From assembly GCA_964444685.1 (NCBI GenBank), contig CAYUIG010000018.1, positions 1-64,000 of the forward strand: 64,000 nucleotides of DNA, read 5' to 3'. The stretch is from CAYUIG01 sp964444685 (GTDB lineage: Bacteria > Gemmatimonadota > Gemmatimonadetes > Longimicrobiales > RSA9). Below, piece after piece: positions 59,318-64,000 of the stretch. A program made the translations under genes and the position numbers. Position 1 is the stretch's first letter, and the number at the start of each line of letters is the position of its first letter. Under the pieces are notes generated by a model. It was not told the origin of the DNA and searched no databases. It saw only the letters and a list, made by a program, of their open reading frames with translations.

Positions 59318-59686
59318 ATGAACAAGCCCGTGCTCGGCATGCTGCTCGGCGGATTCCTCGGCATCTTCGACGGATTGTCCGCCCTCGTCTCCGCCCCCGA
59401 GACGTCGCCATACATCACCGGCATCGTCATCGGTTCGACGGTGAAGGGCATCATCACCGGCGTGCTCATCGGCTGGTTCGCGAAGAAGTTCGACTCGCTG
59501 CCGCTCGGCATCGTCTTCGGCCTCATCGTCGGACTCTTCTTCGCGTTCCTCGTGGCCGTGATGCCCGCCGAGACCGGTGAGCACTACTACTGGCAGATCA
59601 TGCTCCCCGGCGGCATCCTCGGCATGATCGTGGGCTACGCCACCCAGCGCTACGGCCGCCCCGCCGCACACGCGACCGCAAGCTGA
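59318..59686 (+). CDS. Small membrane protein of unknown function
   Basis: A 122-residue protein with four hydrophobic stretches: GMLLGGFLGIFDGLSALV, GIVIGSTVKGIITGVLIGW, LGIVFGLIVGLFFAFLVAV and MLPGGILGMIVGYATQ. Glycine-rich helices suggest close packing, possibly as an oligomer. The ATG at 59318 has a very good AAGGGAAGGA site. It is 63 bases after the kinase gene and may be in the same transcript. I know no function for the family. Confidence 0.75.
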   Translation: MNKPVLGMLLGGFLGIFDGLSALVSAPETSPYITGIVIGSTVKGIITGVLIGWFAKKFDSLPLGIVFGLIVGLFFAFLVAVMPAETGEHYYWQIMLPGGILGMIVGYATQRYGRPAAHATAS

Positions 59687-59741
59687 GCCGTACACCGTCG
59701 GCGCACCGGCCCGAACTCGGAAATCGACGCGTTCGCTGCGG

Positions 59742-59838
59742 ACGCGTTCCGTATCAGGTCCGGATATCGCCCCGAACCCGGAACGCGTGGGCTGTTTCGC
59801 TCACGCGTTCCGGATCAGGGCTGGATAGCGGCCCCAAG
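59742..59838. repeat. Imperfect direct repeats and an inverted repeat
   Basis: In the 290-base gap 59687-59977, a 36-base segment beginning ACGCGTTCCGTATCAGG (59742) recurs at 59803 as ACGCGTTCCGGATCAGG, with about five mismatches over 33 bases. Between them, arms CCGGAACGCGTG (59778-59789) and CACGCGTTCCGG (59802-59813) form a perfect 12-base inverted repeat with a 12-base loop. It could be a bidirectional terminator or a small repeat element. No gene is seen in the rest of the gap. Confidence 0.6.
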
Positions 59839-59977
59839 ACGGTACTCGTTCCTTCGACCTCCATCGGATTCCGGGTTCGGGCCGGCGTTTTCGAGTGGTG
59901 GCTGCGAGCACCCCGGCACGCTCACGAAGGCCGCTCGTTCGGGCACGCGAAAGACTCGGCGTGCTATTTTCGTCATC

Positions 59978-60397
59978 ATGGCGAATTGTATCGAAAGGCA
60001 TCGGGTGGGAAGGCCGCGTGTGTGGCCGTTGCTCAACCTGGTTGCGACGACATTGCTGCTGTCCGGCTGCGCGCTTCCGTCGCGTTCCGGCAGTGGCGCG
60101 ATGTTGGCCCGCGAGGTGTTCGCCGCAGCAGTCGATTGGTTCGACGAGCGCCGCGAGCGATCGACGCTCGCCGTGGATCCCCGGCCGATCGCGATTTCCC
60201 GCGACCCCTCCGACCTGGTCGTCCTCGCCTTCGACCGCGTGCGACCCGGTGATGAGCCGGACCAATCGTTGATACGCGTGATCGCGATCGCATACACCGA
60301 GAGCGGACGCAGCGCCGAAATCTCCGACCTGGTCATTGCCCGCATAGCCGGACACCCAGTCGTCGAGTCCGAAAAGATTCTGGCGTTCATTGATTGA
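59978..60397 (+). CDS. Small lipoprotein of unknown function
   Basis: A 139-residue protein. A basic start (MANCIERHRVGRPRVW) is followed by LNLVATTLLLSGC, a clear lipobox. The mature part has VFAAAVDWFDERRER, PSDLVVLAFDRVR and RVIAIAYTESGRSAEI; it is short and compact. The domain is not recognised. The ribosome site is weak. It ends near a short hairpin (60413-60436) and converges with the OmpA-like gene. Being isolated, its role cannot be read from neighbours. Confidence 0.7.
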   Translation: MANCIERHRVGRPRVWPLLNLVATTLLLSGCALPSRSGSGAMLAREVFAAAVDWFDERRERSTLAVDPRPIAISRDPSDLVVLAFDRVRPGDEPDQSLIRVIAIAYTESGRSAEISDLVIARIAGHPVVESEKILAFID

Positions 60398-60412
60398 CGG
60401 CGGATGAACGAA

Positions 60413-60436
60413 GGGCGGATCCACAAGGACCCGCCC
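60413..60436. terminator. Hairpin between convergent genes
   Basis: Arms GGGCGGATCC and GGACCCGCCC pair with one A-C mismatch around a four-base ACAA loop, 15 bases after the lipoprotein stop. No T-run follows on the plus strand. It could still end both converging transcripts or mark an mRNA 3' end. Confidence 0.45.
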
Positions 60437-60452
60437 CCCGCTGTTACCCGCC

Positions 60453-60494
60453 GTAGGTCGCCCGCCGGCGGTCGCCCGTCGTAGGTCGCCCGTT
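60453..60494. repeat. 14-base tandem repeat, three copies
   Basis: Three units of exactly 14 bases share the core GGTCGCCCG at 60456, 60470 and 60484. The units differ at two to four positions. The array lies directly before the stop of the OmpA-like gene, in the gap between convergent genes. Confidence 0.7.
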
Positions 60495-60496
60495 GC

Positions 60497-61159
60497 TCAG
60501 CGCCCGATCAACCGCTCCCGATACTCCTCGGAGGCAAAGATGGCCACCTCGACGCGCCGGTTCTGCTGGCGCCCGTAGTCATCGTCGTTCGACGCCACCG
60601 GCTCGGTCTCGCCGCGCCCCGTCTGGCGGATCCGGTCGTACCCGACGCCCTGCCCCACGAGGTACTGCGCCGCCGATGCGGCGCGCCGCTGCGACAGCCC
60701 CATGTTGTAGCTGTCCGTGCCGACCGCGTCGGTGTGCCCGACGATCAGCACCTCGCTCTCCGGGTACTCGCTCAGGCTCGAAGCCAGATTGCGGAGGTTG
60801 TCCGCCGCCGAGCCCTTGATCACGTCCGAGTCGAAGTCGAACAGCAGACCCGTATCGAACGTCACCAGGATCCCCTCACCCACGCGCTCCACCTTCGCGC
60901 CCGGGATCTGGGCCCGCAGCTCCTCCGCCTGCTTGTCCATCTGCGACCCGATGACCGCGCCGGCCACGCCGCCGATCGCCGCACCGAGGATCGCGCCCTT
61001 CGCTGTCGATCCGGCGGCCGCGCCGATCGCGCCGCCGACCGCGGCACCACCCGCCGCACCGATCACCGCACCGCGCTGCGTTTTGTTCATGCTCGCGCAT
61101 CCCGCCAGAGGAATGGCCAGCGCAAGCACGACTGCCATCGAACGATTTCCCGCTCTCAT
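60497..61159 (-). CDS. OmpA-family lipoprotein with glycine zipper
   Basis: A 220-residue lipoprotein. The signal MAVVLALAIPLAGC ends in a lipobox, followed by a glycine-zipper region (RGAVIGAAGGAAVGGAIG, then AILGAAIGGVAGAVIG). The C-terminal OmpA-like domain has LLFDFDSDVIKGSAADNLR, VLIVGHTDAVGTDSYNMGL, SQRRAASAAQYL and NRRVEVAIF, including the residues that bind peptidoglycan diaminopimelate. It would tie the outer membrane to the cell wall (Pal/YiaD-like). The ATG at 61159 is used because the signal begins there. It appears as a single gene. Confidence 0.93.
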   Translation of the reverse strand: MRAGNRSMAVVLALAIPLAGCASMNKTQRGAVIGAAGGAAVGGAIGAAAGSTAKGAILGAAIGGVAGAVIGSQMDKQAEELRAQIPGAKVERVGEGILVTFDTGLLFDFDSDVIKGSAADNLRNLASSLSEYPESEVLIVGHTDAVGTDSYNMGLSQRRAASAAQYLVGQGVGYDRIRQTGRGETEPVASNDDDYGRQQNRRVEVAIFASEEYRERLIGR

Positions 61160-61324
61160 ATCGGCCTCACAGACTGGTTGGTCGATGTTTCGGCCGCTGG
61201 AGGCGCAAGCTCGGTGCCATACCACGCCCATTGCCGCACAACGGTTCTCCCGACTGCCGTCCTCGGCCGGCCGGAACCTTTGTCATCGCCCGGGGACGCT
61301 ACGTCCGCCCCCGCAGGCCCGCCG

Positions 61325-62596
61325 TCAACCCAGCTCCCTGCTCCCGACTCCCGACTCCCGACTCCGCAGCAACCAGAGCCCCAGAAGCACACCCAGATGC
61401 ATCGGCAACCCGAGAGCGATGATCTCCCCGTTGCGCTGATCGAAGAGCGGCAGCACCTGGAGCAGGAACCCCAGCACCGCGAGCCCGGCCACACCCACAG
61501 CCAACCCGAATCCCCAGCGACCCAGCGGCCGGCGCATCAGCGCGAACGGCAGCAGGAACGCCAGCACCAGCGACAGCGGATTGGCCTGGAAGAGGTTCTC
61601 GTTCCCGAACGATGCCACGTGGTCCGTGAGCGGCCACGCGAAGAACACGATGGACCCGACGACGCCGGCGAGGACGGACCAGACGACGGCGAGCAGACCG
61701 AACGACGTCGCAAGAAGACGTGAGCGGCGGCCGGCGCGCGCGAGGCCGAGCAGCAACGCACCGGCAACGACGCCGGCCAGAATGAACCACACGAGCCAGT
61801 TCGGCTGCTCGTCCGGCGGCGGCGTGCGCGACGACTGGTACACGACGCTCTCCTGGATCACGAGCGGCGTGCCGCGCGCGTTCGTCATCTCGCGTGCGTA
61901 CTCCATCAGCCGCATCGGCACGAACGACGCTTCCCACGCGTCGATCGGTCGGTCCACGTACGGCCCGAGTGCGTACAGCAGCGCCGTGTACCACACCGGC
62001 GTCGGTGCCGTCAGCCGCTGCGTCTCGCTGCGGTACGTCATGCTCGTGCCGCGCCGCTCGAGCGTGCCGCGCAGCAGACCGCCCAGCGCGCGGTCGAGTG
62101 CGTCGCGCACGCGCGTCGAGCAGTTGTCGCGGTAATAGTCGTACCGGTACTCCTGGTTCTCCGGCAGCGCGTTCCACTCGACGAACCGCTGGAGTGACAG
62201 CTTCTCCGCGGGCGAGAGGTCGAGCTGCTGGAACCACACGGTGCGGTCGTACTGGATGTACGCCTGCACCATCCGCTCGGTATCGAACGGTAGCATGCGA
62301 TACATCATGCGGCCGCGGACGAACCGGCCGAGGTAGCCAGGCTCGTCGAAGTCGAAGATGCCCCAGTTGTACGAGAAGTCGGTGCCGGTGTTGCGGTCCA
62401 CGACGCGCAGCGCGTTGTGGCCGAACTTCTCCCACACGAAGTCGCCCTGGCCGATCGTGACCAGCCACACCTCGAGCCCGGCGGCGTACGCGCTATCCGC
62501 AACGGAGAGCTCGGTGACGACCGGCGGCGGATCCTGTGCGCGCACACCCGCCGCCAGCAGCAGGCATGCGACGACGACTCCGAACCCGCGCGGCAT
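61325..62596 (-). CDS. DUF4105 (Lnb N-terminal-type) membrane protein
   Basis: A 423-residue protein with a cleavable signal (VVVACLLLAAGVRAQD). The DUF4105 domain covers residues about 30-230, with GDFVWEKFGHNALRVVDRN, NWGIFDFDEPGYLGRFV and YDYYRDNCSTRVRDALDRA (catalytic-type Cys and His). Then come several hydrophobic segments. The domain resembles papain-like hydrolases of the NlpC/LRAT class, found in lacto-N-biosidase. The ATG at 62596 shares a base with the peptidase stop (TGATG). The last dozen codons (SRESGVGSREL) arise from a heptamer tandem repeat, so the tail may be a recent addition. Confidence 0.88.
   Translation of the reverse strand: MPRGFGVVVACLLLAAGVRAQDPPPVVTELSVADSAYAAGLEVWLVTIGQGDFVWEKFGHNALRVVDRNTGTDFSYNWGIFDFDEPGYLGRFVRGRMMYRMLPFDTERMVQAYIQYDRTVWFQQLDLSPAEKLSLQRFVEWNALPENQEYRYDYYRDNCSTRVRDALDRALGGLLRGTLERRGTSMTYRSETQRLTAPTPVWYTALLYALGPYVDRPIDAWEASFVPMRLMEYAREMTNARGTPLVIQESVVYQSSRTPPPDEQPNWLVWFILAGVVAGALLLGLARAGRRSRLLATSFGLLAVVWSVLAGVVGSIVFFAWPLTDHVASFGNENLFQANPLSLVLAFLLPFALMRRPLGRWGFGLAVGVAGLAVLGFLLQVLPLFDQRNGEIIALGLPMHLGVLLGLWLLRSRESGVGSRELG
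61334..61368. repeat. Heptamer tandem repeat inside the DUF4105 3' end
   Basis: CTCCCGA occurs three times in a row at 61341-61361, flanked by the near copies CTCCCTG (61334) and CTCCGCA (61362). On the coding strand the unit is TCGGGAG. The repeat encodes the C-terminal tail of the DUF4105 protein and runs to its stop. Confidence 0.85.
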
Positions 62597-63951
62597 CACG
62601 ACCGCGGCAGCGGCTCCGGCAGCTCCGCGGCGACGTACGCCATGATTGCCATTGCCGCGACGCAGCGCGCGAACTCGTTCGGGTCCAGCTTGTCGATCGT
62701 GTCGGCGGGACTGTGGTGGTACCAGAAGTAGCGCGTGCCGTCCACGTTCAGCCCCATGCCCGGCACACCCTCGCGCATGATCGGGCCGATGTCCGCGCCG
62801 CCGCCGCCCTTCACGATGTTGTTCGCACCGATCGGTTCGAGCAGCGACCCGATCCGCCGCACGATCTCGTACGCCGCGTCGCTCCCCGTGAAGCCAAACC
62901 CCTGCGGCGCGAACACGCCTGCGTCCGACTCCATCGCGAGCACGTGCTTGTCCAGCTCACCCAGATGCGCCTCGCGATACCCCTCGCCGCCGCGCAGTCC
63001 GTTCTCTTCGTTCGTCCACAGCACCACGCGGATCGTGCGACGCGGCGTGAGCCCCAGCTCCTTCAGCAGCCGCACCGCCTCCCACGCGGCCACACTGCCG
63101 CCGCCATCATCCATCGCGCCCTGGCCGACATCCCAGGAGTCGATGTGGCCGCCGAGCACGACCACTTCATCCGGCGACTCACGCCCGCGCAGCTCCGCCA
63201 CCACGTTGCGCGACTGCGCATCGGGCAGCGTCTCCGCATTCATCTCGAGTCGCACGACCACACGCTCACCGCGATCGATCAGCCGGCGGATCAGTGCCGC
63301 ATCCTCGACCGTGATCGCCGCGTGCGGGATACGCTGCACGCCGTCTTCGTAGCGCATCGTGCCGGTGTGCGGCGTGCGCATCGAGTACGGCGTGACCGAC
63401 CGGATCAGACTCGCAACCGCACCCGCGCGTGCCGCGGCAACCGCGCCCTCCGTGCGATAGCGCACCGTGGCGCCGTAGCCCTGCCACTCCATGTCGTACA
63501 GCACGATCTTTCCGCGCGCTTCCGACGCGCGACGCTCCAGCTCGTCGAACGTCGAGACGACCATCACCTCCGCCGTGATCCCGCCCGCGGGCGTCGCGAC
63601 GCTACCGCCCAGCCCGAGCATGGGCAGATCGCGCGCGTAGGGCTCGACCATCGTCGCCGACTCATCGTTGCGCACCCAGTGCGGCACCATGACGGGTTCG
63701 CCGCGCACATTGTCGAGGCCATCCTCGCGCATGCGCTCCAGGATCCAGTCGATCGCGCGCTCGAGGCTCTCCGATCCCGAGAGGCGCGGTCCGAACCGGT
63801 CCACCATCTCCGTGAGCCGCTGCCAGCCCGTCGAGTCCGACAGGGCCGCTGCGATGATGCGCTGCGCTTCGTCGGCGTATTCGCGTTCGATGTCCTGTGC
63901 GTAGGCAGGCCGGGCCAGCGCGAGCAGCGCCAGGATGACGACTTTCCTCAT
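62596..63951 (-). CDS. M28-family zinc peptidase (carboxypeptidase Q-like), exported
   Basis: A 451-residue secreted peptidase. It starts MRKVVILALLALARPAYA with cleavage before QDIERE. A PA-like insert is around residues 110-215 (LPMLGLGGSVATPAGGIT, GKIVLYDMEWQGYG). The M28 metal site is seen in VVLGGHIDSWDVGQGAMDD (His and Asp ligands, DD), VLWTNEENGLRGGEGY (catalytic and metal Glu pair), MESDAGVF and YFWYHHSPADT (last His). All ligands of a two-zinc site appear present. It would cut peptides or amino-acid amides in the periplasm. First gene of a two-gene operon with DUF4105. No promoter is seen in the last 49 bases of the window. Confidence 0.93.
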   Translation of the reverse strand: MRKVVILALLALARPAYAQDIEREYADEAQRIIAAALSDSTGWQRLTEMVDRFGPRLSGSESLERAIDWILERMREDGLDNVRGEPVMVPHWVRNDESATMVEPYARDLPMLGLGGSVATPAGGITAEVMVVSTFDELERRASEARGKIVLYDMEWQGYGATVRYRTEGAVAAARAGAVASLIRSVTPYSMRTPHTGTMRYEDGVQRIPHAAITVEDAALIRRLIDRGERVVVRLEMNAETLPDAQSRNVVAELRGRESPDEVVVLGGHIDSWDVGQGAMDDGGGSVAAWEAVRLLKELGLTPRRTIRVVLWTNEENGLRGGEGYREAHLGELDKHVLAMESDAGVFAPQGFGFTGSDAAYEIVRRIGSLLEPIGANNIVKGGGGADIGPIMREGVPGMGLNVDGTRYFWYHHSPADTIDKLDPNEFARCVAAMAIMAYVAAELPEPLPRS

Positions 63952-64000
63952 GTCATTTGCTGGTTCGAGAAACGGAATTCACCGCAGAGTCGCAGAGGAC

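Noticed and set aside
59778..59813. Phage or integron attachment site
   Set aside because: The 12-base inverted repeat has no integrase gene nearby and no tRNA overlap; more likely a terminator or repeat element.
1..64000. CRISPR array, tRNA, rRNA or transposase genes
   Set aside because: No regularly spaced repeats with unique spacers, no cloverleaf-like or rRNA sequence and no transposase motif were found on reading both strands.

Overview
The window is about 64 kb of GC-rich DNA from a diderm bacterium. It has secretin, OmpA-like and outer-membrane barrel genes, many lipoproteins, and gene-dense operons whose neighbours overlap by ATGA, GTGA or TGATG. Its mix of a Tad pilus, an ECF sigma factor paired with a Ser/Thr kinase, a bacterial CDC48-type AAA ATPase, a DUF4105 protein and an M28 peptidase resembles Gemmatimonadota. 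No rRNA or marker gene is present, so this placement is an inference from gene content. I see no tRNA, rRNA, CRISPR array, insertion sequence or phage gene.

Layout. (1) 1-7461, minus strand: a polysaccharide synthesis and export operon with glycosyltransferases (GTs), an ABC-2 permease and ATPase, a GT-C membrane enzyme and a small lipoprotein with a possible sugar-binding fold. (2) 7823-8872, plus strand: a lone GT87-type membrane mannosyltransferase. (3) 24517 down to 8874, minus strand: a Tad/Flp pilus locus (flp, tadV, rcpC, rcpA, tadZ, tadA, tadB, tadC). It continues without a clear break into DUF192, an AAA ATPase with an N-terminal winged helix, a coiled-coil/TM/23-residue-repeat protein, two GT-C-like membrane proteins, a GT2, an alpha/alpha-toroid protein and a Tat-exported DUF362 protein. 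(4) 24814-29227, minus strand: a small barrel protein, a large propeller-type lipoprotein and an NtrC-family sigma-54 activator. Two sigma-54-like promoter sites lie upstream of the pilin and of the lipoprotein.

(5) 29587-54201: a second, larger surface-glycan region in several operons of alternating strand. It has at least ten GTs, a DegT aminotransferase, two epimerases, a Gfo/Idh oxidoreductase, two acyltransferases of the FemAB/GNAT type, an OafA-type O-acyltransferase and a GT23/fucosyltransferase-like protein. It also holds a PQQ-dehydrogenase-like cytochrome c lipoprotein and a histidine kinase. Its most unusual member is an 825-residue protein at 30527-33004 that joins a SPASM-like Cys domain, a radical SAM domain, a GT32-type transferase and a coiled coil. 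(6) 54334-63951: housekeeping-like and regulatory genes (CDC48-type ATPase, PAP2 phosphatase, ECF sigma plus Ser/Thr kinase, small membrane protein, lipoprotein, OmpA-like lipoprotein, DUF4105, M28 peptidase) with several short repeats between or inside genes.

How they may work together. Regions 1 and 5 probably build, decorate and export one or more cell-surface polysaccharides. Region 3 builds an adhesive Flp pilus and may also glycosylate it or a partner glycan. The sigma-54 activator of region 4 is a plausible regulator of the pilus operon. Starts were chosen from overlaps with the upstream stop, Shine-Dalgarno-like sequence and where the recognisable domain begins; most functions are inferred from motifs read by eye.
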